Source: Monoplex corrugatus (Eukaryota; Mollusca; Gastropoda; Littorinimorpha; Ranellidae). From it: a DNA stretch of 64,000 nucleotides. The translations under genes were made by a program, and so were the position numbers. Numbering within the stretch: the first letter of the stretch is position 1; every line of letters starts with the position of its first letter. Of the stretch, positions 32,298 to 44,961 are shown piece by piece. A model generated the notes under the pieces. That model did no database searches. It was not told the DNA's origin and saw nothing but the letters and a program-made list of their open reading frames with translations. Location: the NCBI GenBank assembly GCA_030674185.1, contig JAPXFY010000015.1, positions 27,707,685-27,771,684 of the forward strand. Reading direction: 5' to 3'.

Positions 32298-33367
32298 AGC
32301 ATTACCAAGACACGATCACACTTAGGATGCTATCATCATATGACATGATTGTACAACCACCTTGAGTTGGCCATAAAAAGCGGAGGAAAAAACAAAGCAA
32401 AACAAACACATATGCACATAAACAAACAAACTAACAAAACGTACAAACAAGCGTATCTGTGCAGGTGTCAGAAACCAACCCACATACTAAGTCACAGAGT
32501 TATCTTGTCACTTCACAAGCCACGCACGACATTTTTCACACACACAAACACACAAAACCCAATCATAAAAAAATGATAAAAATAATATGAAAACTTTAAG
32601 AAAGAAAACAAAACAAGAGAAACTTTAAAACAAAGAACGCAAAAAGAACGAACAAAAATCAAATGTTTTGATGCTGCTCTTGCTTTGCTAATTTGAGAAG
32701 GGAAAGCAATGAACTGAAAATGACTTCCAAACTCTAGCTAACAGTGTTAGCAGAGTAAACACAAGTAGACGTGCATCAGCAAATAAACGACAAAGAAACA
32801 AAAACGTATTAGGCCTAGTGCGAGAAAATCTTCCATATTTCATTGTACATAAAAAAAGGCATTGATATGAAATGGGACTGTCACCAAAAATATAAACAGA
32901 CAAGAAAAGAAAAACGAAGGAAAAAGGTTTGAAACTATAAATACAGGACAACAAGACGTCCAATTCAGCAAAGCAAAGCAAAACGTAGACCTAAATTTTA
33001 AAAGTGTATAACCATGACATCAACTAAACTCATAAAACAACATTCAGGTGACAAAAAAAAAGAACAATAAATAAACAAATAAAAACTATAACAAAAGAGA
33101 CAGGAAAAAACACAAACATACATATACACACGCACAACACACAAACACATACAAGGAGTAAAGTAGGTAAATGAATACACACCACACAAAGTAAAACGCA
33201 AAGAAAGTACACACAAAAGATAAAAAATCAACATAACCACATGAAGTCAAAGACAGCATAGAACAAAATTACAATAAAGGTTTTATAACAAAAATCATGT
33301 ACAGGAACACCAACAATCAATCAATGAACAGAACTATGAAAACAAAACCATGTAAAATAATGAACTA

Positions 33368-33463
33368 TTAATAATAATAGTAATAATAATAATAATAACA
33401 ATAATAATAATAACAACAAAAACAACAACAATAATAATAATGATAATAATAATAATAATAATA
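33368..33463 (+). repeat. (AAT)n trinucleotide tract
   Basis: Interrupted AAT/AAC repeats. Confidence 0.92.
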
Positions 33464-35083
33464 CAGACATTTAAACACGTCGACAAAGCATACTCATGCA
33501 AAATAAATCCAAACATAAACAAAAGGATACAAAATAGATATAATAGTGAAACAAAAATAAATACATGAACACAAAACATCGTACAATATAATAGTTGGAC
33601 GTACTGATAATCAGTCAGATATAAATAGTGATAAATCATCATGACCAATATAACACATTTCTTCTTTAATTCTCATACCAACAGCATCCTAATAATCACA
33701 CGTCATTTATTCAAATCCTAAAGACACAAATCTTTTCCAGCTCCGTCCCATCCCATCATCACCATCAAGACAAAACCAACAGATTCGAACCCTTCTCTCT
33801 CAACATGAAACAGGTTCAAAACGTGAAACAGGCACCAATTTATTATTTATGCATCTATTCATTTGTTTTTCTGTATTCATTTGTTCAATTCTTGTTGTTT
33901 CTGAAAGAAGGGTAATGTTTTGTTGGTTAAGCTTTGTGGTGTACCAATGTTGGAAAAGATTTCTACGAACAAGAAATTATGAATCTATAGACATTTCGTC
34001 TGTTCAGAGCCACAACCATACATCTCCATTTTAAGTCACAGCCACAACCATACACCTCATATAGGTCTGTTTAGTACAGATATATGGTTGTGGATCTCAC
34101 TATATAGTAAAGACATTGTGGTGGCTCTGAATATTATTCTATAAACTGCAAACTGATCTAAAGTCGTGCACAATTTCACAAAAGACGCAGTCAGGTGTAA
34201 TGGCTAGAAAAAGGTACAGACGATAATATACCTACTATCAAGACATCAAAATATAAATGTCAATTGTCATTCAGGATATAGCTCCAAACGGCTTTTATTT
34301 TTGTTTCGAATTCTTTCGTTTAACCTATTCCCGTGACTTATCTCCAAGTATTTCAAAAATGGCCATGAAACTTTTTCTGACCAAAGATTGTGCATTTTTA
34401 AACTGTTATCCCTAAATTTGATAGGGCATCTACGCTTTTTCTCGTGAAAATCGATTTAAATAAAACCTACTTTGTGTCTAAATAAATCACTTTTGTGTCC
34501 ATAAGCTCACTGCTTTCAGACATACTGGACAACACATATGGACGTGACTGCGTCTTCTGAGGAAACATAATACATTTGAAAATCTCATACTGAAAATTGT
34601 CCATACATTAATCAAACAACTGCCATATTAGAAAAGTCTTAAATTGCAATTGAGCGAAGGCGCTGAACTCAGGTACGAAAAGTGATGTACAGACACATAT
34701 CACTGTTTCTTTTTTTTTTTGGTCTTTCCCCCCTGGCTGTTTAATGTTTGCTCTCTCTCCTCTCTTTCCCTCATTTTTTTTTTTGCTTTGCTTTTTGACA
34801 GAGAAAAAGTCACATGGAATATTGATCATCTGGATGAAAGAAGATATGAAATGAACACCACAGTTCAGCGTTCTCGCTACGCTTTGGAATATAATGTTAA
34901 AACAATGATACCAATGTAACAAATCGCTCGTTCCTCTTTCTTAAACACAGACACAGACAGACAGACACAACCTCTCCCCTCTCTCCTCTCTCTCGTATCA
35001 CCTCTCGTTCTCTGTTGCTCAAAGAGTCACACCAACATACCTTCATCATACACATACACACGCACATAACGAGTACCACCTAC

Positions 35084-35269
35084 CTGAGTGAATTTGCGCT
35101 CACAAATCTCACACTTATAAGGTTTGATGCCAGAGTGGATACGGGCGTGCTGCGAGAGATAAGACGAGTTGGCGAAGCACTTGGAGCAGGTGGGACACTT
35201 GTAGGGCTTGGGGTCTTGCTTGTGAATCTGCTGGCAGTGGATCAACATGTCCGACTTGGTGTTGAAAAT
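35084..35269 (-). CDS. ZNF362/384-like: Upstream constitutive zinc-finger exon
   Basis: 186-nt phase-0 exon, 62 residues; acceptor TTTTTGCAG before 35269, donor ACTCAG|GTAGGT at 35084/35083, a much better donor than those of the cassettes. It encodes IFNTKSDMLIHCQQIH (end of a finger whose Cys half is in an exon not found), the whole finger YKCPTCSKCFANSSYLSQH, and YKCEICERKFTQ, the Cys half completed by the next exon. It matches FTKSEMQIH...SKSFANASYLAQH of ZNF362. Direct splicing to 18288 gives the canonical family arrangement; splicing to cassettes adds fingers. Confidence 0.93.
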
Positions 35270-35599
35270 CTGCAAAAAGAGGCGGAAAATGTTACACATA
35301 CATACCCCTGAAACACACGTTGGGTACCACACAGAAGCTGGCCAAAAAGACAGGAGTGAAGAACCTTCGATGCTGCCCTTTATGCCAATCTCATAATACG
35401 CAGTAAGTAATACATGCCTACACGCAGCCACATGTGTACGCACGTAAGGACACGCACACGCATGCACGCACATACACATACAGACGCAACCACGCACGTA
35501 TGCACACATTCCTAGACACACACATCATTGTATGTAGCAACAAAGTACAGAGAGCGCAGGTGCAATGTAAACAGAGCTGGCAAGAATTACCCAAGGGAA

Positions 35600-35838
35600 T
35601 TCAGAGGAACAATGCCTCACCACAGGGCAAACGATCACCACTCAGCTCTCAATGCCACACGGTATCCATTCCACCCAGCGGAGGGGGAGGGGCGCTGTCC
35701 TTGCACTGCATGACTCATCCGGACCCAGTCATCAGTTAGCTAGTTCACAAGTCAAATGGCGAGGTGGGGAGATGACAAACCCCGGGACACAGCCACACAA
35801 CGCGCGCTAGTCAGATCCAAGCCCAGCTACCGGACCAA
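35600..35838 (-). mobile_element. tRNA-like SINE family Y, copy 1
   Basis: Minus-strand head GGTCCGGTAGCT, then GCGCGTTGTGTGG and GTCATCTCCCCACC; the other end reads GGTGAGGCATTGTTCC. A second copy at 62555-62807 shares these blocks. The other copy shows an A-box-like TAGCTTGGTGG and a B-box-like GGTTGAGTC, so a tRNA-derived SINE is likely. Confidence 0.6.
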
Positions 35839-36566
35839 GAGAGAACGAAAGAGCCCTCCTTTGCCTTATTCTGGGCCATCATCACTCTACGGAGCAGCTG
35901 CCCAGTTAAGCTCCAGAATGCTAGTATAATGGTATGCAGCAGCAGTATCAGCAACAAGTAGTAGCAGTAATGCTCATGGTAGCTGCAGTAAGGCTGAGAT
36001 GGGACCGCCGGTTCAACCTTCCGGCGGATCGTCTCAACTAGTTGGTGGCCTTGGCCGTTCACGTCGGCTGCCATGTAACAGTCATCTCAGAACTAGTATG
36101 GGTTAGGTCAGTCTGACTGCCACGGCCAATCTGAGGTGAATTATTGGCAAGAGGCCAATAGCGGACAAGAACCGTTTCGATCTATTTAATATCATACATC
36201 CACGTGATGACATATTGCTGGTGGGTCCTATTTATGAAACGGCATTAGACTTTTGCGGCATCCCGGTGACGGAGTTCTGTATTATTAGGGGATCAGCTGC
36301 TGGGTCAAGTCAGTGATTTTGTCACAGTGCCACGGCAATTTCACTATCATGTCTTTCATGGGTTCTACAGCTGTATCTGTGGACGGTTGTTGGGGGTCTT
36401 CTGCTCATCAATGGTCATCTGCCAACAGAGATTGTGAAACCTGATGTTTGGTAATAAAAGTAGAGGCAGTTACTGGAGCATTTGTGATAAACAAAAAGAA
36501 AAAGGTAAATGCTATCCTTTCATGCTGAGGTCGTCAGAGTCTGATAGTACAGATCTCAATTTTTCT
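35839..36566. other. No feature seen
   Basis: Mixed-composition sequence upstream of the 35.1-kb exon. A perfect short palindromic arm CCGCCGG...CCGGCGG lies near 36006-36026. No exon recognised. Confidence 0.4.
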
Positions 36567-36745
36567 CAAGGTCAGATCTCATCTCCTTTTCTCAGGGTCA
36601 GATCTCAACTCCCTTTCTCAGGGTCAGATCTCAACTCCCTTTCTCAGGGTCAGATCTCAACTCCCTTTCTCAGGGTCAGATCTCAACTCCCTTTCTCAGG
36701 GTCAGATCACAACTCCCTTTCTCAGGGTCAAATCTTCTCTCCCTT
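36567..36745 (+). repeat. 26-bp tandem repeat
   Basis: About seven copies of a unit containing TCAGGGTCAGATCTCAACTC and CCTTTC, the outer copies diverged. Confidence 0.92.
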
Positions 36746-38779
36746 GATTCCACAACACTGAAGTGGATCAGGCACTCATTGGGAACTGTACCAGATTGTA
36801 GTCAAAACAACAACAAAAACAGCAACAACAACATCAATGCCAACGCTATCCACACGTTTACATACAGAAGGGAAAACAAACTCAGTAACGACATATTTCA
36901 AACGGTCAGGCCATCTCTAACATCTCTAGATAGTCAGGATGTTTTCTTCCCTCCCCCCCCCCCTCCCCATGCCCCCTTCAACCGTGGGTTTGTCTCTTAT
37001 TTTTAACGCGTAGCATCAAACCCACAACCACAGAAGGAAAAACAGAAATTAAAAAAAAAACCAAACAACACCACACAGAAAAAATAAAACAAACAAACCA
37101 AACCAAAACAAACAGAAACCCAGAATGAATTACTTTCCCTCCCGATGTGTTGACTATATGACACCTTAACTTGATGGCGACCTTGACGGTTGACGGTGTG
37201 CAAGGCAGTGTAATGCACAGTAGTTAGTGTCATGTCTAGCTGAAAATATCAGGTCATTTGAGAACAAGACACAACTGACAAACCAACCCAAACAACAACT
37301 ACAACATCCTAAACAAACAAAAACAAAGCTTAAACAAAACAGAAGCATTTTCTATTGCCTTTGTTACAACAAATTCAGCCATGTTCATTTCAACTCCCAT
37401 ATTCATATCTGACCTATCGAACGGAAATGAAACCCATGTTTAGAACAAATCAATTCACAAACAGCCAGGGAAATCCTTCACAAACACGTACAATCACGAA
37501 ATCGCACGCGCGCATGTGCACGTGCACACGCACACACACACAAACATACATAAACACACACACAAACACACTAATTCCAGTATACTCTTGTGACTGCACA
37601 ACGCGCGGTATGACAGTCTGTCCTCTTTAACACCACAGAAGATAGAAAAACGAAAGAAAACGAGACAAAAACAACGAAAAATAGAAATAATGAAACAAAG
37701 AAAGGACAAACTAGAAAAAGACAGAAACAACAAAAGGAAAAGAGAAAAAAAAAGAAAAACACGAAACAAAGAAAGAGCAAGAGAAAAACAGAAAAATGAA
37801 ACCGAGAAGGAAAACAAACGGCGAAAAAGAAAACAGAAACAACCGAAATAAAAGACAGGAAATACAGAAAGAACAAGAAAGAAAGAAGAAAGAAATAAAG
37901 TTAAAAAAAAAAAGGCAAGGGCAAGGAACAAAGAAATAATAAATGTATTGTTTGATGAGGCATTTCATACTGACAGATCATGACAGTCCTTCTGTTAGAA
38001 ACTGACAAAGAAAGACACAAGGGGAAAAAGAATATAAACCCATGAAAAAATAAGAAAACAAGTTCGAAATTTGAGTTTTGACCCAAACTTTCGATGTGTA
38101 AAGTCACAAACAAAGAGTGCATTCATACACTCTACACTACGAAAGGTACTAATCAAGCAATTGTTTGAAACAGCCAAGAAATATAATAAGTTATTCTGCA
38201 AAAGGTAATTAGCCAGTAATCAGGAAAGTAGTAGTTACGAGAGGTCATGCGTGTTTCTTTCAAACGATTTGCTGAACAGCGAAGGTGAAGAGGCTTTGCA
38301 AATAAGACAGGATAAAAGCCCACGGAAAAAGATACCCAAAAAAGCCACATTTTTTCCCTGTGTTCAAGAGAATGGTTTTTAGAGGACACATAAAAAGGTC
38401 TCGGTAGCACAAAAGAAACTAATCATTTCAGAAGAGTCTTGGAAGAATCGATGCACGCTTACACCCCTGTTGTTGGCTTTTTTCCCCTACAAGCTATATC
38501 TCTCATTTCAATAAATGTGTCTTTAGTGATTTAATCCCACCAAGTCAATGGGGGCAAAAAACGAACCTGGGACAGGTTACAAGAAGAAAAGAAGAAGAGA
38601 AAGAAGGGGAGGAGGAGGAAGAGAAGGCAGAAAGCTTCTTAGAATCTGTTTTACCCTGGATGCTATGTTTCATTGAGAAAGGGCAAAAAATGCCCCGTGG
38701 TTTTGTTTCTTGGAGAACAAAACATCAAAGTATAAAAACAAATCAAGTTTACATTGAAAGTGGGAAGTAAAAAACATTG
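36746..38779. other. No gene seen; A-rich sequence
   Basis: A C-run near 36953-36963, long A-rich, T-poor stretches near 37.0-37.4 and 37.6-37.9 kb, and a short (CA)n near 37530-37570. The long minus-strand open frames reflect the A/G bias. Confidence 0.45.
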
Positions 38780-38970
38780 TAATCGAGCAAAAAGTGAGAA
38801 GGTCTGGGCACATCACAGCTGCGTGAAGCTTGGCACAGCCTTTGGGTACTAATTAGTCTGATTCAGCTGAGAAATCCGAGAAAACCTGGTGGTAATTAAT
38901 TTGGCAAGGCAATCGCCAACGAGAGCTTTGATTAGAATGAAGACAAGAGACTGTCTGCCTGCAGACAGTT
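38780..38970. promoter_or_regulatory. Candidate conserved non-coding element
   Basis: Repeat-free stretch with several homeodomain-type cores (TAATTAG near 38850, TAATTAATT near 38893, TTGATTAGAATG near 38930) and E-box-like CAGCTG sites at about 38815 and 38866. Composition differs from the flanking A-rich DNA. No comparison was possible, so this is only a suggestion. Confidence 0.22.
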
Positions 38971-39189
38971 GGGACACGAATGAAATATGCCTGACCATAG
39001 ATATGACTAGGGGAGACAGGCAACTAACTCTGTCGCATTCTCTGATTTGATGACCTCACTGTGCCACGGGCTCGAGAGTACACAGATTTAAATATCGTTG
39101 CTGTGTAACTGAACTGTCTGCAACTGTAATTTGTGTCAAATAGGTGCTGTTAAAAAACTGATGATGATAAGCCATCAACTTATGAAATC

Positions 39190-39370
39190 CTCCAGTGGGA
39201 ATGCTGGGGACTCTTTCAGTGTAAATAGCGTTCCCACTTGGAAATTCCAAGATACAAATTTCCACTTTTCTGTCATCTTTATCTCTACTTTGCTCCTGTG
39301 CTTTTCGTCATCCATTCCTATCATATTTTGTTTTGCTAGTCCATTCGCTGTGTGTGCGTGGCAGAGAGGA
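39190..39370 (+). mobile_element. Interspersed element family X, copy 2 (partial)
   Basis: Shares GGACTCTTTCAGT, TTTCTGTCAT, CCTATCAT and TTGCTAGTCCATTC blocks with the copies at 13370 and 40235. The 3' tail is missing. Confidence 0.55.
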
Positions 39371-39704
39371 TGACAACTTGGGTCACGGGTCACTAACGTA
39401 TCAGGATTGAACGTACCCTAGGTCAGCATCTTCTCTGTGTGAGTGTGTATCTAAGAGAGGGAGGATGACGCTTGGGTCAGGGGTCACATGCCCCACCCCT
39501 TCTTCCCCCTCCCCATTTGCCTGTGTTTTGTGCCCTGGAGTTTTGGTCGTTGTTGGCTGATTGTTTTGGTGAATGATGAGAATGCATGCTTTGGTTTGAT
39601 TCCTGAATTTGGCCAATCTAGGTTATTGTTTCTATCTATGGTTTGACGTATGGCGGACGATGGACGACACAGAAGCTGATTGCTCTCCTCACATGATCAC
39701 ACTT

Positions 39705-39952
<248 letters not shown>

Positions 39953-40234
39953 ACGTGTATGTGAACAAACACACCAGTATAAGTTCTTCAGCTGTTTATT
40001 AATGGATGTTTACCAACTACGGACTACACGTTTCCAAAGGAAAGCTGGGAATGAATATGCAAATCAGTACAGGCTATTTATAGGTAAGTGTGATACACAA
40101 AATTAAAATCAAATTATTACACACAGTTTCTCAACTGTTTATGAACTGCTCTGGTTTAAACAAATTTGCGCTTTAAATACATCGATACTTTTTTCTACAC
40201 TATAAGCAGCTTTTTCTACACTATAAGCAGCAAA

Positions 40235-41040
40235 CTGATCGTTACTTGTTGTTCAAAGCCCAGCCCACTGCATAGAGCCATATCAGGGCTACAACTCTTT
40301 CAAAACATACAATATTTCAACAGCTGAAAACGGAAATTCAGTACACATATCAATGCAGTTACGCACATAATCTAAGGAGATGCCCCTGGTGTTGACCACT
40401 CCATCCAGTTTATCGCACAGGGGTTATAAAAACATACCTGAATACAAATGTAAACATAACTGATGACATAAAAACATACCTGAATACAAATGTAAACATA
40501 ACTGATGACATAAAAGCATACCTGAATACAAATGTAAACATAACTGATGACATAAAAACATACCTGAATACAAATGTAAACATAACTATGACATAAAAAC
40601 AACTGAATACAAATTAAACATAACTGATGACATAAAAATATACCTGAATACAAATGTAAATAACTGATGACATAAAAACATACCTGAATACAAATGTAAA
40701 CATAACTGATGACATAAAAGCATACGTGAAAACAGGCCTAAATGACTCAAATCGCTTTCCCATATCTCATGTCCCTAGAATTAAAAAAGGCACTTAATAC
40801 ATGTACCCAATTATCAGTGCTAAGAGAAAGTACGTAAGACTTTATCGAACACATACAGGTGAATGGACCAGCAAAGCAGAAAATGATAGGAAGAAATGAC
40901 AGAAAGCAAAGGAACAGGGCAGAAATACAGAGAGTGACAAAGAAAAAAAAAATAAATAAAGGAAATTTCTAGCACAGATTTCCAGAAGGTGGGGATACTA
41001 TTATACTGAAAGAGTCCTGGCATGCCCACGGTGGAAGCAA
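40235..41040 (-). mobile_element. Interspersed element family X, copy 3, with internal tandem array
   Basis: Inverted relative to copy 1. The head lies near 41020 (GCCAGGACTCTTTCAGT on the minus strand), the CTTTGCTGGTCCATTCACCT block near 40870, and the TAGCCCTGATATGGCTC tail near 40290. About 300 bp of a 42-bp tandem repeat (40425-40735) separate middle and tail. Confidence 0.7.
40425..40735 (+). repeat. 42-bp tandem repeat
   Basis: About seven copies of a unit containing CATAAAAACATACCTGAATA and ACAAATGTAAACATAACTGA, two copies with small deletions. Confidence 0.92.
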
Positions 41041-41120
41041 ACTGATCACAAAGGACAGTCTAATTGATTACATATTGTAGTCTTTGTTCTGACGCAGGAA
41101 ACGGCCTCTTGGCCGCCAAG

Positions 41121-41335
41121 ACTCTGTCAAGCTGATGAGACGTACCAGTTTTCAAGGTCACATTAAGACTGGTACAGCTGAATGAGACGTACCAGTTTTC
41201 AAGGTCACATTAGACAGTGTAAAGCTGAATGAGACGTACCAGTTTTCAAGGTCACATTAAGACAGTGTAAAGCTGAATGAGACGTACCAGTTTTCAAGGT
41301 CACATTAAGACTGGGTACAGCTGAATGAGACATTT
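41121..41335 (+). repeat. ~48-bp tandem repeat
   Basis: Four copies of GAGACGTACCAGTTTTCAAG followed by GTCACATTAAGAC and an AGCTGAATGA link. Confidence 0.9.
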
Positions 41336-42468
41336 AAAGTGCATATAAACTTGACAAGGGAAATAATCGACTATCACAGTAGCTGCTTCGCAATGACACC
41401 TGTTACTTGATTCTTCACCCCCCCCCCCACCCCCACCCCCTTTTCCTCCTTCGGAAGAAAAGAAAGTTGCATATACTATATACTGACTATCCTCTTTCTT
41501 TGTTAATCTTCCTTTAAAACAAAGACGAGGGATGTGTGCACGTGTGTCCATCCGTCTTGTGAAAAAAACGTCAGCAAAGATTTAAGCTCTATGTGAGTTA
41601 ACTTTAACAAAATTGTATTCACAAGGCTCTTTAAACGAGCAGTTGCCGATACATTTAGCATGGACCACAGAAGTCAACAATGTCAAAGCATTCATTCCAT
41701 TTTGGCATATTTGAGCAAAGTTCCGACTCTAAGAAAATCTAGTACAAATGATGATACAAAATGAACACCTCAAGGTAAGAATCTCATCGAGATCGATCAA
41801 AAGGTCCGACTCACAACTACATGCTTCGTTTTTTACCATCCACGCAAATCTGTAACCATTTGCAAATTTGCACATTTACACACTAAGGACAGATTTTTCG
41901 GCTGCCTATAGATTTACCAAGTTTATTTCATGTATACATTCACATGCATAGTCCTGAACACATATGCTCCAAACAAACGTGGGGGTGAAAATGTTCCCCC
42001 AAATTAAAATCTTCAATCTTGGCTATTTATCAATCGATCTGAATAAAATTTTTAGTGATGCCAATGTACTGAGAAACTTGTTTAAAAATTATCAAGATCA
42101 GCTATTTTTTCTTAGAAATACTGTACGAAACGCCTTCAGAACTTGTTAAAAATCACTGAGATCAACTAATTTTTAAAGAAATATTACAGGAAACTCGCTA
42201 ACTAGGCGTGAACAGGAGATGATTTTTCTTGCTTGACGACCTTTGTCTCCAGTCTTTCTCTCGTCCTTCTTGTGTTTTGTTTTTAATGTTCTTTTTTACT
42301 TTTGTAAAACCTATACAGAAAACGTTACTGACATATTTGTATAAAGGGAAAAAGCCAACCCACTGAAGTCTCATTCCCCACACCACCCACACCTTTTATT
42401 TTCTTTTACTTTATAGTCTGAACAAGTGTCGAGTTGCTTTTTCTTCACAAATTTGTGACGGGAGCATT

Positions 42469-42471
<3 letters not shown>
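41336..42471. other. No feature seen
   Basis: AT-rich sequence with a C-rich run near 41420-41440. No coding or mobile sequence recognised. Confidence 0.45.
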
Positions 42472-42545
<74 letters not shown>

Positions 42546-42720
42546 ACGTGTGTGTTTGTGTGTGGTTATAGTGTGTGTGTTAATATGTGTGTGTGTTTAT
42601 AAGTGTGTGTTCATGTGTGTATTTATATGTCTGTTTGTGTGTGTGTGTGTGTGTGTGTTTATATGTGTGTGTGTTTGTATGTGTGTGTATTTATATATGT
42701 GTGTGGTTTGTGTGTTCGTA
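42472..42720 (+). repeat. (GT)n microsatellite, decaying
   Basis: A pure GT tract to about 42542, then GT repeats mixed with TTTATA interruptions. Confidence 0.95.
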
Positions 42721-43068
42721 ATTTCTTTTAATGTCTATTCACATATGTGCTTTTAGATGCATAAAACAAAAATAAAAAAACAAACAAAAAACAGATAGAG
42801 ACAGATAAATAAATAAATAAATGTGTGTTATGTATGTGTGTTTATATGTGTTCGTTCGTTCGTTCTTTGATTTAACGTCTGTTCACTATGAGTGATATTA
42901 GACGGTTTATATGTGTGTGTTTGTGTGTGTGTGTGTGTTTATAAGTGTGTGTTTGCATGTGTGTTTATATGTGTGTCTGTGTTTGTGACTTTAGATTACT
43001 GATGCTTGCGCTTTTGATACATAAGAAGTCATGGATTTCTTTCGTCTTAATTCCTCGTTTTCTAAAAT

Positions 43069-43072
<4 letters not shown>

Positions 43073-43158
<86 letters not shown>

Positions 43159-43245
43159 ATGCGTACGTGTATGTGTGTGTGTACGTGTATGTGTGTGTGT
43201 ACGTGCGCACGTGTGTGTGTGTGGTGTGTGTGTGTGTGTGTGTTT
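43073..43245 (+). repeat. (GT)n microsatellite
   Basis: GT repeats, pure to about 43157, then with GTAC and GC interruptions. Confidence 0.95.
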
Positions 43246-43679
43246 AATTTTGCTTTATTTTTAAGTGAAGAAACTACTTTCTCCTCGTCATTTCATGCTC
43301 TCTCCCTCCAGCTCTCCCCCCCCCCCCCCCTCTATCTCTCTCTCTGCCTTTACCATCTCCTTTTGTCGTTCGGCTTTAGTATGCCTGCTCCACTATTTTC
43401 ACTTTAAATGAACATGACAATTATAATTACACTGATCACGTTTCGTGATTTAATTAATCACACGTACATCTAATCTCATATTACATAGGTAGCTAAAAAT
43501 GTTGACTACATTCATAACGACAGAGACAGATAGACAGAAACAGACAGAGTCGAAAAGGAAAAAAGAAACACGAAATCAATTATACATAGATTTCATACTT
43601 ATACTTGTTTGTGTGGCCTTCTTCAAAGTATTCTGACTATACAAGATATACATACATGTAAATATAGACACATGCCTAT

Positions 43680-44688
43680 ATGGGTCATTCTCCTGAAGAC
43701 TGGTCAATATTGTGACATGACAAGTAAAAAATCAAAATTTATTTTTGTTTAATGTCAATTGAAAATGAAAGCTTGATATCTGTAACATACAGAAATGTAA
43801 TGCATAAATTGACACAATATTTGGAACTTGGTGAAATATGATAATTATAATGTTGCATCATCCTGCAGTGTCTCACGTGTTACATGAGACACCGAAAATG
43901 CATCTAATGTGCTTGTTGAAATGGCCAATGAAGTGACATTTTTCAAAATATCCATGTTTCTCTGCTGAATAATGACATATCCTTTGAGAAGTAGTGAAAA
44001 ATCCCGCCGCGAGGCAGGGAAAGTGAGATTCATACGCCAAGATCGGTCAAAGTTCAGGGAAGTTGACGAAATAATCTTCTATTTGTCTCGAGCGTTTCAT
44101 GGTTTTGAAGACACCATGCCCACAATTCGTAATCAAGTGATTATTTCTCAGTCTCCTCTTCTCTCTCATATCACTTATTGACGAGAATCATTATGAAAAA
44201 TGTTTGTGTTTTAATGAATCACATCGGAAATTCACAATGCCTTCTTTTTAAAGGCACGACTTACTTATCGCTACAGTGAAGACACCGTATGAAACGCTCG
44301 GGACACTGATCGATCTCCAAGCATATATCGATCATCCGTGGATAATATGCAGTAAAAATTGATGTCAGACACATTTACATTCTTTCTTCACTGTCGAAAC
44401 AGGTTGTATTGATTTCGGTCATGCATGTAGGAAATAACTGTCATCAATCTACCAGTCTGAACTCATGTCTCAAATCTAGCTACAGAAATCGCTCATTTTT
44501 TCCAACTAGAAGTGCTGTAGAGTAAAAAATACGAAACACACACTTTTTTTTCATTTTCTTTAATTACTGGAACATTTTACAACGAAATGTAACCATATTG
44601 TAAGATTTTTTTCAAAAACCATTTTATATTGGTTTCTTAAAAGCAGTGGTCCCAACTGACCCTGTCTTCACGAGAATGACCCCCATAT
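43680..44688. mobile_element. ~1-kb non-autonomous TIR element
   Basis: Begins TATGGGTCATTCTCCTGAAG and ends with the inverted counterpart (GTCTTCACGAGAATGACCCC then CATA). The inverted repeats match over about 20 bp with two small differences. No transposase-like open frame lies inside. A TA or TATA target duplication is possible but is obscured by the adjacent (TA)n. Superfamily not assigned. Confidence 0.65.
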
Positions 44689-44859
44689 ATATATATAAAA
44701 ACTATGTCTGTCTGTCTGTGTCTACATAACCAAAATGTAATCAACATGATGCAATCGCATACATCTGGTAACGTCGATCAATAACAACTTGCGTGACAGA
44801 GTCAGCAACATGACTCCAGAATTAAGCATCTCTTTAACGTGTCAGCCTTTTTCACACTC

Positions 44860-44930
44860 TTTGACACACACACACGCGCACACACACACCACACACACAC
44901 AAGGGAGGGAGGGGAGGGAAGGGGAGGGAG

Positions 44931-44961
<31 letters not shown>

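Larger units (their letters stand above)
30601..35083. other. Large intron before the cassette array
   Basis: AT-rich intron between the 35.1-kb exon and cassette A. It holds a (CTGT)n tract at about 31720-31752, a (GAA)-rich purine tract at 32237-32297, A-rich stretches near 32.4-33.3 kb, an (AAT)n tract at 33368-33463, and a short inverted repeat near 34010-34130. No further cassette was found. Confidence 0.5.
321..35269 (-). other. ZNF362/384-like: ZNF362/ZNF384/rotund-type C2H2 zinc-finger gene (3' part)
   Basis: Overall span of the recognised exons of one nuclear, DNA-binding transcription factor gene. Constitutive exons at 35269-35084, 18288-18109, 17237-17151, 9456-9210, 7141-6853 and 513-321 join with matching phases (0, 0, 0, 1, 2). 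Together they encode 393 residues: half a finger, five whole C2H2 fingers, and a low-complexity C-terminal tail. Finger order and phrases such as SSYLSQHARIH, LSNLQSH and ETYLTRHMTKH match the vertebrate ZNF362/ZNF384 family (fly rotund/squeeze, worm LIN-29). Six intact 90-nt cassette exons and one broken one lie in the intron between the first two exons. The start codon and N-terminal exons were not found. Family assignment is confident; orthology to one member is not resolved. Confidence 0.9.

Noticed and set aside
34010..34130. Short inverted-repeat element with CAGAGCCAC ends
   Set aside because: Arms match over only about nine bases and there is no target duplication or second copy.
40425..40735. 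Regular direct repeats that might suggest a CRISPR-like array
   Set aside because: Repeats are contiguous without unique spacers and the context is eukaryotic. The same holds for the other tandem arrays.
41088..41130. GGCC-type hairpin near CTGACGCAGGAAACGGCC, similar to the foldback motif
   Set aside because: Stem is short, the ribozyme core is absent and no element boundary could be drawn.
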